DNA of 13,294 nt from Lysobacteraceae bacterium UBA6001 (GCA_002429615.1 DJAN01000171.1:1-13294); one strand, 5' to 3'. Shown: positions 1 through 7,091, counted from the stretch's first letter. The notes: generated by a model not told the origin, from the letters alone. Program-made: numbers and translations.

Positions 1-21
1 GCCTATGCCTATGCCTATGCC
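1..21. repeat. Hexamer tandem repeat (GCCTAT, 3.5 copies)
   Basis: GCCTAT is repeated three times, followed by GCC. The tract begins at the window edge, so it may extend further upstream. It directly precedes the first inverted pair of GTAG palindromes. It looks like non-coding slippage sequence; no function is visible. Confidence 0.8.
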
Positions 22-25
22 CCCT

Positions 26-84
26 GTAGGAGCGGCTTCAGCCGCGACCCGTTGATTCCCGGTCGCGGCTGAAGCCGCTCCTAC
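26..84. repeat. Inverted pair of GTAG-type REP palindromes (SMAG-like)
   Basis: Two perfect 24-bp complementary arms (26-49 and 61-84) flank an 11-nt centre. Each arm starts, read inward, with GTAGGAGCGGCTTCAGCC and contains its own small hairpin, GCGGCT-TC-AGCCGC. A GTAG tetranucleotide next to a short hairpin is the hallmark of REP elements mobilised by RAYT (TnpA-REP, Y1 tyrosine) transposases, and such elements are abundant in Stenotrophomonas and Pseudomonas. The pair lies about 135 bp past the otsA stop and could also act as the 3' end hairpin of the otsB-GH15-otsA transcript. No RAYT gene is in the window. Confidence 0.85.
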
Positions 85-92
85 ACGGAGCC

Positions 93-200
93 CGAAGCGC
101 CCGAAGCGCCCGAAGCGCATGAAGCGCACGAAGCGCACGAAGCGCACGAAGCGCATGAAGCGCATGAAGCGCACGAACCACCCGAATCACCCGATACCAA
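93..200. repeat. Nonamer tandem array (YGAAGCGCM), nine clean units then decaying units
   Basis: Nine contiguous 9-bp units run from 93 to 173. They read CGAAGCGCC twice, CGAAGCGCA, TGAAGCGCA, CGAAGCGCA three times and TGAAGCGCA twice. Three degraded units follow at 174-200 (CGAACCACC, CGAATCACC, CGATACCAA). The array lies between the REP pair and the otsA stop codon, in the 3' untranslated region of the trehalose operon. An open frame across it on the plus strand (MKRTKR-like) is a by-product of the repeat. There are no spacers, so it is not a CRISPR array. Copy number is likely variable between strains. Confidence 0.85.
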
Positions 201-220
201 CACCCACAAGCCAACATCGC

Positions 221-1588
221 TCACGCAGCGTCCAGCGCCTCCAGATAGCGCTGCCGCCAATGGTTGATGTCGTTGTGGCGCAGGTGCTCCATCATCGCGT
301 GCCAGCGCTCGATGCGCTTCGGCTTGGCCAGCGTCGCCGCGGTGGCGATCGCATCGGCCACGCCATCCAGGTCGTGCGGATTCACCAGCAGCGCCTCGCG
401 CAGCTCATCCGCCGCGCCCGCCAGCAGCGACAGCACCAGCACCCCGGGATTCTCCGGGTCCTGCGCCGCCACATATTCCTTCGCCACCAGGTTCATGCCG
501 TCGCGCAGCGGCGTCACCAGTCCCACCGCCGCGCTGCGATAGAACCCGGTCAGCGTGGCATGGGTGAAGTTCTGGTTGACGTAGCGCAGCGGCGTCCAAT
601 CCGGTTCGGCATGCCCGCCGTTGATATGCCCGGCGATCTGTTCCAGCTGGCTGCGCAGGTCGCGGTATTCGGCCACCTCGCCACGCGACACCGGCGCGAT
701 CTGCAGGTAGGTGAGCGTGCCATGCTGGTCCGGATGCCGCTCCAGGTAGCGCTCGAAGCCACGGAAGCGCTCCGGCAGTCCCTTGGAGTAGTCCAGCCGG
801 TCCACGCCGATCGCCAGCTGGCGGTCGCGCAGGCTGCTGCGCAGGCTGCGTACCGACTGTTTGCTCATCGCCGCCTTCGCCTGCCTGGCGATCAGCTCGG
901 TATCAATGCCGATGGGGAACGCCGCCGCGCGCAGCCGGCGCCCGCCCGGTGCTTCGAGGATGCCGTCGCCAAGCAAACGCCCGCCGCCGAACAGCCGCAC
1001 ATACGACAGGAACCGGTCCACGTCGCGCTGGGTCTGGAAGCCCACCAGGTCGTAGGAATACAGCGTGGAGAACAGCCGCGCGTGGTCTGGCATCGCCTGC
1101 ACCAGGTCCGCCGAGGGCATCGGCACGTGCAGGAAGAAACCGATCTTGCAGCCGATGCCGCGCTCGCGCAGCAGCGAGGCCAGCGGGATCAGGTGGTAGT
1201 CATGGATCCATACCGTGTCGTCCTCGCGCAGCAGCGGCGCGAGCTTGTCGGCGAACATCGCGTTGACCCGGCGGTAGCCGTCGCGCTTGGCGCGGTCGTA
1301 GTCGACCAGGTCCAGGCGGAAGTGCAGCAGCGGCCACAGCGTGCGGTTGGCGAAACCGTTGTAGTAGGCGTCCAGGTCGCGCTTGTTGAGGTCCATGGTG
1401 ATGAAGCGGATATCGCCGTCATCCTGCTCGTGGGTCGCGCCGCTTTCGCCGCGCGCGACCTTGCCGTTCCAGCCGAACCACAGCCCGCCACGTTCGCGCA
1501 GCGCGGCCAGCAGGCCGACTGCAAGACCGCCGGCGCGGCTTTCGCCGGGCACTGCGACACGGTTGGAAACGACGACCAATCTACTCAT
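221..1588 (-). CDS. otsA: Alpha,alpha-trehalose-phosphate synthase (UDP-forming), GT20
   Basis: Joins UDP-glucose and glucose-6-phosphate to give trehalose-6-phosphate in the cytoplasm, the first step of the OtsAB pathway. The 455-residue product is close to the usual length of about 460-475. Visible GT20 motifs, in order, are SNRVAVP (residues 8-14), the GG loop (20-21), YNGFANRTLWPLLHF, HDYH (129-132), FFLHVPMP, DLVGFQTQRD, the donor-binding VDRLDYSKG (Arg264 and Lys269, matching E. coli R262 and K267) and TPLRDGMNLVAKEYVA (Asp363). The ATG at 1588 is chosen over the in-frame TTG at 1603 because it overlaps the upstream GH15 stop as ATGA and has an AGGAGG four bases before it. It is the last gene of the otsB-GH15-otsA operon. 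The function is near certain; only regulation is unknown. Confidence 0.97.
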   Translation of the reverse strand: MSRLVVVSNRVAVPGESRAGGLAVGLLAALRERGGLWFGWNGKVARGESGATHEQDDGDIRFITMDLNKRDLDAYYNGFANRTLWPLLHFRLDLVDYDRAKRDGYRRVNAMFADKLAPLLREDDTVWIHDYHLIPLASLLRERGIGCKIGFFLHVPMPSADLVQAMPDHARLFSTLYSYDLVGFQTQRDVDRFLSYVRLFGGGRLLGDGILEAPGGRRLRAAAFPIGIDTELIARQAKAAMSKQSVRSLRSSLRDRQLAIGVDRLDYSKGLPERFRGFERYLERHPDQHGTLTYLQIAPVSRGEVAEYRDLRSQLEQIAGHINGGHAEPDWTPLRYVNQNFTHATLTGFYRSAAVGLVTPLRDGMNLVAKEYVAAQDPENPGVLVLSLLAGAADELREALLVNPHDLDGVADAIATAATLAKPKRIERWHAMMEHLRHNDINHWRQRYLEALDAA

Positions 1589-3363
1589 GAAGCCTCCTGC
1601 CAACTACGGGACAAGCGCATGGCGGCGATGATCAGCCCGACATGCGAATACGTCTGGGGGAAATTGCCCCAGGCCTCGCCGTCCTCGAAGGCCAGGTCTT
1701 CCGACAGCAGGCCCAGGTGGTTGCGACGGTCGAGGATGCGTTCGAACATCTGCCGCGCCTCGTCCTTGCGGCCGATCGCGGCGAGCGCGTCGATGTACCA
1801 GAAGGTGCAGATGGTGAAGCTGGTTTCCGGCTCGCCGAAGTCGTCCGGGGCGATGTAGCGGTAGAGCGAATCGCCATGCTTGAGGTCGCGGCCGATCGCC
1901 TCGACCGTGCCGATGAAGCGCGGGTCCATCGCATCGACGATGCCGATGTCGGCGAGCAGCAGCAGTGAGGCATCGAGGCGATGGCCACCCAGCGTGTCGG
2001 TGAAGTGGTTGCGCTCCGCGCTCCAGGCCTCGCCCAGCACGTGCGCGCGCAGTTCATCGGCGCGCGTGCGCCAGTAGTCGCGACGATCTTCCAGCCCCAG
2101 CCGGTCGGCGATCTTGGCCAGGCGGTCGCAGGCCGCCCAGCACATCGCCGCGGTATAGGTGTGGACCTCGGCCCGGCCACGGAATTCCCACAGGCCCGCA
2201 TCGGGCACGTTGTAGAGCGCGTAGGCCCGTTCGCCGAGCGGTTCCATGCGTCGGAAGGTGGCCTCGTCGCCCGGGTCCTTCAGGCGCAGGTCGAAGAACA
2301 GCTGGGTCGAGGCCAGCACCACGCTGCCATACACGTCGTGCTGCTTCTGGATCCAGGCCAGGTTGCCGCGCCGCACCGGACCCATGCCGCGGTAGCCGTC
2401 CAGCGATTCGACCTCGTGTTCCTCCAACGCCGACTCGAAGCCGATGCCGTACAACGGTTGCATGGTGCCGTCGGTGGTGGCGATGTTGAAGATGTAGGCG
2501 ATGAACTGCTCCATCGTGCGCGTGGCGCCGAGCCGGTTGAGCGCGCGCACCACGAAGGCGGCATCGCGCAGCCAGCAGTAGCGGTAGTCCCAGTTGCGCG
2601 GCGTGTTCGGCGCTTCGGGGATGGAGGTGGTCATCGCCGCGATGATCGCGCCGCTGTCCTCGTACTGGCACAGCTTCAAGGTGATCGCGCTGCGGATCAC
2701 CGCCTCCTGCCAGTCCAGCGGCACCGACAGGTAGCGCACCCATTCGCGCCAGTATTCCTCGGTGCGCTCGTAGGCCTCCTGCACATAGCCGGTCAACGAA
2801 CGCATCAGCGACTCGTCCACCCCCAGCACCAGGTGCACCGGATGGTTGAGCACGAACGGCAGTTCGTCGCGCACGAAGCGGATCGGCACGTCGGTGGTCA
2901 GGCGCAGGGTGAAGTCCGGCAGCAGCCAGCGGATGTGGTTGCTGCCCCAGGTCGCCTCCGGCGCGCGTGCGCCCCAGTCGGCCAGCGGCCGCGCGCGCAC
3001 CACGATGCGCGGCGCGCCGGACAGCGGGCGGATCTGCCGCACGATGCTGACCGGCCGGTAGAAGCGGTTGTGGTTGCGCCAGCGCGGCGCGAAGTCGATC
3101 ACCTCGATCGCCCCGCCCTTGCTGTCGCGCAGGACGGTGCGCAGGATCGCGGTATTGGGGATATAGGCCTGCTCGCTGTCCTGGAAGTCCTCCAGCTCGA
3201 CGGCGAAGTCGCCGCCGTCGATGCGTGGCGAGAGCAGGCGGCAGAAGGCCGGGTCGCCGTCGAAGGTGGGCAGGCAGCTCCAGACCACGCGGGCCTGGCG
3301 GTCGATGAGGGCGCCGAAGCTGCAATTGCCGATGACGCCCAGGTCCAGATTCGGTTCGCTCAT
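1585..3363 (-). CDS. Glycoside hydrolase family 15 protein, glucoamylase/trehalase-like
   Basis: A 592-residue cytoplasmic enzyme (no signal peptide) of the GH15 (alpha/alpha)6-barrel family. It opens with the trehalase-like N-terminal domain (LGVIGNCSFGALID, then VVWSCLPTFDGDPAF). The barrel follows with NWDYRYCWLRDAAF (257-270), GYRGMGPVRRGNLAWIQKQHD, GLWEFRG (Glu393, candidate general acid) and GLLSEDL (Glu555, candidate general base). Bacterial and archaeal members of this type include glucoamylases and phosphate/Mg-dependent trehalases such as the mycobacterial enzyme. The ATG at 3363 (MSEPNLDLG) has an AAGGA nine bases upstream; the longer frame back to 3516 would overrun otsB with low-complexity Pro/Ala sequence. 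It lies 43 bp after otsB and overlaps otsA by 4 bp. I infer trehalose or a short alpha-glucan as substrate from its position; starch-like substrates cannot be excluded. Confidence 0.92.
   Translation of the reverse strand: MSEPNLDLGVIGNCSFGALIDRQARVVWSCLPTFDGDPAFCRLLSPRIDGGDFAVELEDFQDSEQAYIPNTAILRTVLRDSKGGAIEVIDFAPRWRNHNRFYRPVSIVRQIRPLSGAPRIVVRARPLADWGARAPEATWGSNHIRWLLPDFTLRLTTDVPIRFVRDELPFVLNHPVHLVLGVDESLMRSLTGYVQEAYERTEEYWREWVRYLSVPLDWQEAVIRSAITLKLCQYEDSGAIIAAMTTSIPEAPNTPRNWDYRYCWLRDAAFVVRALNRLGATRTMEQFIAYIFNIATTDGTMQPLYGIGFESALEEHEVESLDGYRGMGPVRRGNLAWIQKQHDVYGSVVLASTQLFFDLRLKDPGDEATFRRMEPLGERAYALYNVPDAGLWEFRGRAEVHTYTAAMCWAACDRLAKIADRLGLEDRRDYWRTRADELRAHVLGEAWSAERNHFTDTLGGHRLDASLLLLADIGIVDAMDPRFIGTVEAIGRDLKHGDSLYRYIAPDDFGEPETSFTICTFWYIDALAAIGRKDEARQMFERILDRRNHLGLLSEDLAFEDGEAWGNFPQTYSHVGLIIAAMRLSRSWQEAS
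1593..1598 (-). promoter_or_regulatory. otsA ribosome binding site inside the end of the GH15 gene
   Basis: A full AGGAGG, four bases before the otsA ATG, lies within the last codons of the GH15 gene (its Gln-Glu-Ala-Ser end). With the ATGA stop/start overlap at 1585-1588 this fixes the otsA start and suggests translational coupling of the two proteins. Confidence 0.85.
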
Positions 3364-3406
3364 GGGGGAGGATCCTTGGTGTGTTGCCGGGGGAGGGGCG
3401 GGAGGG

Positions 3407-4171
3407 TCATCCGCCGCTGGCGTTCTCCTGCAGCCAGGCGTGGACGGCGAGGGGGTCGCGCAGGGCGTGGCGGGCCTGGGTGGGTTCGCGCGAACCCACG
3501 CGCACTGCCCAGCCACCGAGGCGCTGCGCGGCGATGAAGCCGTATTCGTCGGTCAGGTCGTCGCCGACGAAAACCGGCACGCGGCCCTGGAACGGCGCGC
3601 GCTGCATGAGCTGTTCGACCGCCGCGCCCTTGTCGCTGCCCTGCGGGACGAACTCGATGACGTGATCGCCGGGTTGCAGGCGGTAGCCTGGCAGCTGTGT
3701 GATCTGGTCCTGCGCGAAGGCGAGCACGGCCTGGCCGGCATGCGGCGCGGCGCGCCAGTGCAGCGCCATGCTGACGCCCTTGTCCTCGACCAGCACGCCG
3801 GGATGCGCCTGCGCCATGTGCGCGGCGCGCTGGTGCAGCGAATGCAGCCAGCCGGTGGTGTCGTCGGCATCCGGCATGTCGCGGCGGGCGGCGAGGTCGC
3901 TGCGCAGCTCATGGCCGTGCAGGCCGGCGGCGGGCAGGCGCAGTGGTGCGAACAAGGCATCGAGCTGGGACAGGGGGCGGCCGCTGACCAGGGCCACGGC
4001 ACCGCCAAGGCGGTCGCTGAGGGTGCCGATGGCCTCGCGGACCTGGGGCAGCAGGCGCACCTGCAGCGGGTCTTCGGCGAATTCGATCAGGGTGCCGTCG
4101 ACATCGAGAAACAGCGCGCAGCCGTCGTCCAACAAGGGGGGCGGCGGTCGGAAAGGGGGGATTTCAGACAT
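3407..4171 (-). CDS. otsB: Trehalose-6-phosphate phosphatase
   Basis: Dephosphorylates trehalose-6-phosphate to trehalose; cytoplasmic HAD-superfamily enzyme of about 254 residues, the normal size. HAD motif I is FLDVDGTL (nucleophile and acid/base Asp at about 23 and 25), motif II is LVSGRP, the lysine of motif III is in GSDKGAAV, and motif IV is VGDDLTDE. The cap domain between motifs II and III carries LPAAGLHGHE. An in-frame ATG at 4180 would add three residues (MGR). Neither start has a strong ribosome site, and MSEIPPF at 4171 is preferred by a small margin. It is the first gene of the operon, so transcription probably starts in 4181-4300, where no clear sigma-70 promoter is seen. A perfect 20-bp palindrome lies in its 3' part. 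Confidence 0.96.
   Translation of the reverse strand: MSEIPPFRPPPPLLDDGCALFLDVDGTLIEFAEDPLQVRLLPQVREAIGTLSDRLGGAVALVSGRPLSQLDALFAPLRLPAAGLHGHELRSDLAARRDMPDADDTTGWLHSLHQRAAHMAQAHPGVLVEDKGVSMALHWRAAPHAGQAVLAFAQDQITQLPGYRLQPGDHVIEFVPQGSDKGAAVEQLMQRAPFQGRVPVFVGDDLTDEYGFIAAQRLGGWAVRVGSREPTQARHALRDPLAVHAWLQENASGG
3480..3499. repeat. Perfect 20-bp palindrome inside the otsB coding region
   Basis: GTGGGTTCGC at 3480-3489 is followed without a gap by its exact reverse complement, GCGAACCCAC, at 3490-3499. In otsB it encodes the Val-Gly-Ser-Arg-Glu-Pro-Thr stretch near the C-terminus. In mRNA it could fold to an 8-bp stem with a GCGC loop, about 115 nt upstream of the GH15 start. It could be a chance coding feature or a binding/processing site; the sequence does not decide. 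Confidence 0.7.
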
Positions 4172-4263
4172 GCGCCCCATTGTGTCAAAGGGGGCGTGAT
4201 ATTCAGGTTACGGAACGGTTAGGCGTGCCGGGGCGCGGGGATCTCGGCGCCATCCATTCGATT

Positions 4264-4301
4264 GTGGGAGGGGCGGATTGTGGGCTCCCTTCTGGGAGGC
4301 C
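4264..4301. repeat. Degenerate GTAG-palindrome remnant and small hairpin
   Basis: GTGGGAGGGGC at 4264-4274 differs by one base from the head of the palindrome at 4309. It is followed at 4282-4301 by a short hairpin (CTCCC-TTCT-GGGAG with a partly paired base). It sits upstream of otsB, in the 306-bp gap between the receptor gene and otsB. It reads as an old, decayed copy of the same element; part of it may lie in the otsB promoter. Confidence 0.45.
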
Positions 4302-4308
4302 TTCACCT

Positions 4309-4391
4309 GTAGGAGGGGCTTCAGCCCCGACCGTGCGGGGATGGTCTGCAGGGTCGGCTCCGCAAGCCGTCGCGGCTGAAGCCGCTCCTAC
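4309..4391. repeat. Inverted pair of GTAG-type REP palindromes, two variants
   Basis: The left arm is 4309-4332 (GTAGGAGGGGCTTCAGCC...) and the right arm is 4369-4391, the reverse complement of the GTAGGAGCGGCTTCAGCC form seen at 26-84. They flank a 36-nt centre. The left arm has the inner hairpin GGGGCT-TC-AGCCCC and the right arm has GCGGCT-TC-AGCCGC, so the two base differences compensate each other within the small stem. It lies between the hairpin after the receptor gene and the otsB start. Same family as the elements at 26-84 and 13204-13227. Confidence 0.85.
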
Positions 4392-4436
4392 AACCACCCG
4401 CCATCCACTCCTGATGCCTCGCATCGCGACATGACA

Positions 4437-4466
4437 GGGCGGCCCCCGCCCAGGCAGGGGCCGCCC
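4437..4466 (-). terminator. Probable transcription terminator hairpin of the TonB receptor gene
   Basis: A perfect 10-bp stem (GGGCGGCCCC at 4437-4446 with GGGGCCGCCC at 4457-4466) and a 10-nt loop begin 11 bases past the receptor stop codon. On the minus strand the sequence after the stem is CTGTCATGTCG, which lacks a real U-tract, so it may be a weak intrinsic terminator or an mRNA 3'-end stabiliser. Confidence 0.6.
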
Positions 4467-4477
4467 ACTCTCATCCA

Positions 4478-6916
4478 TCAGAACGTATAGCGCACCCGCC
4501 CATACCAGTACGCCCCGTTGCTGCCGATCGGCGACAGCACGTCATACGGCAGGTTGCCGTAGTAGTAGATGTCCTCGTTCGACTTGTCCGGATAGTTGTC
4601 CAGCACGTTCTGCCCGCCCAGCGCCACGCTCCACTGCGGGGTCACGTGGTACTCGACCTCCAGGTCCAGCTGCCACTCCGCGCCATAGGTCTGCGTCGGC
4701 ACGTAGCCGTCGCCGAAGTCGAACACGCGCGTCGCGCTGCCGTAGCGGCTCAGGCGCGACTGCAGCGCCCAGCGGTCGTTGTTCCAGCTCGCGGCGAACT
4801 GCCCGCGCGTGCGCGGGGTCGCATCGGTCAGCGTGTTGCGCTCCTCCACGCCGAACAGCACATAGTCCGGATCCAGCGCCAGCAGCTCGGCCGGCGTGGC
4901 GACGATGTTCTTCAGCTCGGTCTTGGCATAACTGTAGGTGCCGGTCAGCAGCAGCTGGCCGCCTGCCAGTGCCTGGCGCCAGTTGGCGACCAGCTCCGCG
5001 CCGCGGGTGCGGGTGTCGGCGGCGTTGACGAAGAAGCTGGCGCTCTGCACCCCGGACACACCGAAGTTGTCTTCCACGAACGTGGTCAGCGCATCGCCGG
5101 TGATGTCTTCCGACAATGCGACGCGGTCATCGATGTCGATTTGGAAGAAGTCCAGCGACAGGTCGAAATGCTCGCCCACGCGGCTGGTGAAGCCGAAGCT
5201 GTAGTTGCGCGACTTCTCCGGGTCCAGCGGCTTGGCGCCCAGCGCCTGCGCGATCGGGTTGTTGACCGACAGCAGCCGGCCCTGGGTCAGGCGGCCAGCC
5301 GCGTCGTAGCCGGTGGAGGTCGCCTCGTAGCCGATCTGGCTCAGCGACGGCGCGCGGAAGTTGTTGGAGATCGCCGCGCGCAGCGCGAATGCCGGCACGA
5401 ACTCGTAGCGCGCGGCGAGCTTGCCGGTCCACTGGCTGCCGAAGTCCTGGTAGTGCTCGTAACGGCCGGCGATATCGGTGGAGAACTTCTCGCCGAACTG
5501 GCTCGACAGGCTCACGTAGGCGCCCAGCACGTTGCGCGACAGGTCGGCCTCGTCCTGCGGGCTCAGGCCGCCACCGGCCTGCGAGCCGGTCGGCCGATCG
5601 GTATACGGACCGGCGGCGTAGCTGGCCGGGTCGCCGGCATGGGTGCGGTATTCCTCGCGACGCAGCTCCACGCCGGTACCGAGGGTGTGGCTGGCGCCAT
5701 CGGTGTTGAACACGCGGCTCAGGTCGAGGTTGCCCACCGTCTGCGCGAAGGCATAGCTGCCGGTGCGGAAGCGGGTCGGGCTGGTCGGGCCGAGCGAGGC
5801 GTTGAGCGAGTTCTTCAGCCGGTAGGTGAAGTCGTTGCGACCGTAATCCACGCTGGCGTCGTAGTCCCAGTCGCCCCACTGGCCGCGCGCGCCGGCGACC
5901 AGCTGCAGGTCCTGGTTGTCGCCCAGCGACACCGGCCGGTAGCCGTTGGGATACACCTCCGGCCAGTTGCTGCTGTCATCCGGGTAGCGGAAGTAGTTGT
6001 CGCCTTCGGTATCGCGCGAGTTGTAGGTGCCGAACGCATACAGGCGGCCATTGCCGTCCTGGCCGAACGGCAGCTCGCCGTTGAACCAGACGTTGATGTC
6101 CTTGCTGTGGCCATCGCCCATGGCGTAGTTGCGCTGGCCCTGCAGCGCCAGGTTGTTGTCGGTCTGCTCCCAGGAGGGGATCAGGTCGTAGCCGGCGCGG
6201 TTGGTCGCCTCGCGGTTCTTCAGTTCCAGGCCTGCCTTGATGAAGCCACCATCGCCGCCCAGGCGCGTGCCGGCCTTGGCGCTGAGGTAGCTGGTCTGGC
6301 CGTCGGTGAGGGTGCGGTCGATCGGCTTGAGGTCGGTGTGGTTCGCGCCGAAGCTGACCTCCACCGCGCCGCTGTCCGGGTCGTTGTCGAGGATCACGTT
6401 GATCACCCCGGCGATCGCATCCGAACCGTACTGCGCGCCGGCGCCATCGCGCAGCACTTCGATGCGCGAGATCGCGCTGACCGGGATCGAGTTGAAGTCC
6501 ACCGGCGTGGTGCCCTTGCCGATCTTGCTGTCGGTATTGACCATCGCCGAGACATGGCGGCGCTTGCCGTTCACCAGCACCAGCACCTGGTCCGGCGACA
6601 GGCCGCGCAGCTGCGCGGCGCGCACGTGGTCGGCACCGCCGGAATTGGACTGGCGCGGGAAATTGAACGACGGCAACAGCGCCTGCAGCGCGCTGCCCAG
6701 CTCGCCGTTGACCACACCGGCCTTGCGGATGTCCTCGGCGGTGAGCACGTCCACCGGCGAGGTGGATTCCAGCACCGTGCGGTCACTGGCGCGGGTACCG
6801 GTGACGATCACCGTGTCCAGGGTGGTAGCGGCGGGTTCCTCGGCGAAAGCAGGCGCGGCGAGGACCAGGGAGAGCGCGCTGGCCAGGGCGAGCGGGCGGG
6901 GGTGGGGGCGATGCAT
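4478..6916 (-). CDS. TonB-dependent outer-membrane receptor
   Basis: An 812-residue outer-membrane active transporter powered by TonB-ExbBD. Residues 1-25 are a Sec signal peptide with likely cleavage after APAFA. A TonB-box-like segment follows (LDTVIVTG, 33-40). The plug domain (about 45-175) holds SPVDVLTAEDI, LRGLSPDQVLVLVNGKRRH and ISRIEVLRDGAGAQYGSDAI. The rest is a beta-barrel with the typical FRAPSLSQIGYE, ending in RVRYTF, whose terminal Phe is the barrel-assembly signal. The ATG at 6916 has a GGAG upstream. Receptors of this plug type are numerous in Xanthomonads and Caulobacterales and have varied or unknown ligands (siderophores, carbohydrates, other). No transporter, regulator or anti-sigma gene adjoins it in the same operon, so the substrate is left open. 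It appears to be transcribed alone from the 6917-7091 region. Confidence 0.94.
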   Translation of the reverse strand: MHRPHPRPLALASALSLVLAAPAFAEEPAATTLDTVIVTGTRASDRTVLESTSPVDVLTAEDIRKAGVVNGELGSALQALLPSFNFPRQSNSGGADHVRAAQLRGLSPDQVLVLVNGKRRHVSAMVNTDSKIGKGTTPVDFNSIPVSAISRIEVLRDGAGAQYGSDAIAGVINVILDNDPDSGAVEVSFGANHTDLKPIDRTLTDGQTSYLSAKAGTRLGGDGGFIKAGLELKNREATNRAGYDLIPSWEQTDNNLALQGQRNYAMGDGHSKDINVWFNGELPFGQDGNGRLYAFGTYNSRDTEGDNYFRYPDDSSNWPEVYPNGYRPVSLGDNQDLQLVAGARGQWGDWDYDASVDYGRNDFTYRLKNSLNASLGPTSPTRFRTGSYAFAQTVGNLDLSRVFNTDGASHTLGTGVELRREEYRTHAGDPASYAAGPYTDRPTGSQAGGGLSPQDEADLSRNVLGAYVSLSSQFGEKFSTDIAGRYEHYQDFGSQWTGKLAARYEFVPAFALRAAISNNFRAPSLSQIGYEATSTGYDAAGRLTQGRLLSVNNPIAQALGAKPLDPEKSRNYSFGFTSRVGEHFDLSLDFFQIDIDDRVALSEDITGDALTTFVEDNFGVSGVQSASFFVNAADTRTRGAELVANWRQALAGGQLLLTGTYSYAKTELKNIVATPAELLALDPDYVLFGVEERNTLTDATPRTRGQFAASWNNDRWALQSRLSRYGSATRVFDFGDGYVPTQTYGAEWQLDLEVEYHVTPQWSVALGGQNVLDNYPDKSNEDIYYYGNLPYDVLSPIGSNGAYWYGRVRYTF

Positions 6917-6940
6917 GGGGGGAGCTCCGGCGGTGACGAG

Positions 6941-6963
6941 GGATGAACATTCATCCGGATGAA
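6941..6963. promoter_or_regulatory. Alternating 7-bp dyad, possible operator of the receptor gene
   Basis: Three units alternate in orientation: GGATGAA (6941-6947), a CA spacer, TTCATCC (6950-6956) and GGATGAA (6957-6963). The last two form a perfect 14-bp palindrome. The site is 25-47 bp upstream of the receptor ATG, in the divergent gap with the DUF3574 gene. It does not resemble the Fur-box pattern (GATAATGAT-type). An AT-richer stretch just beyond (GTTAACATATC on the minus strand) could hold the -10, but no convincing -35 was found. Binding of a regulator is an inference. Confidence 0.45.
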
Positions 6964-7091
6964 GCGATATGTTAACTTTCTGTCGTCGCCGAGTGCGCGT
7001 GTTTTCGACATGAACTCATCGCCGCTGGTTATGAGTTGCCGCGTCGCCTGCCGCTACTCTCCCCGTCCTCCCCGTCGAGAAGTCCCTGCCC

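Noticed and set aside
93..200. Possible CRISPR array
   Set aside because: Units are 9 bp and contiguous with no spacers and no cas genes nearby.
119..1858. Plus-strand frame beginning MKRTKRTKR over the nonamer array and antisense to otsA
   Set aside because: The start is the 9-bp repeat read in frame and the rest is the otsA shadow.
1981..3537. A 518-codon open frame antisense to the GH15 gene
   Set aside because: Shadow of the GH15 codon pattern, no motif and no promoter; the GH15 catalytic motifs are on the other strand.
4478..6916. The receptor as a trehalose or maltodextrin importer linked to the ots operon
   Set aside because: Although both are on the minus strand, a stem-loop, a REP pair and about 300 bp separate them, and nothing in the receptor sequence points to sugars.
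4646..6946. A 766-codon open frame antisense to the TonB receptor
   Set aside because: Composition is Arg/Ala/Val/Gln/His-rich with no recognisable motif; the minus-strand product has signal peptide, plug and barrel.
6941..6963. Fur box at the receptor promoter
   Set aside because: The repeats (GGATGAA/TTCATCC) do not fit the GATAAT-type hexamer array of Fur sites; iron control is therefore not claimed.
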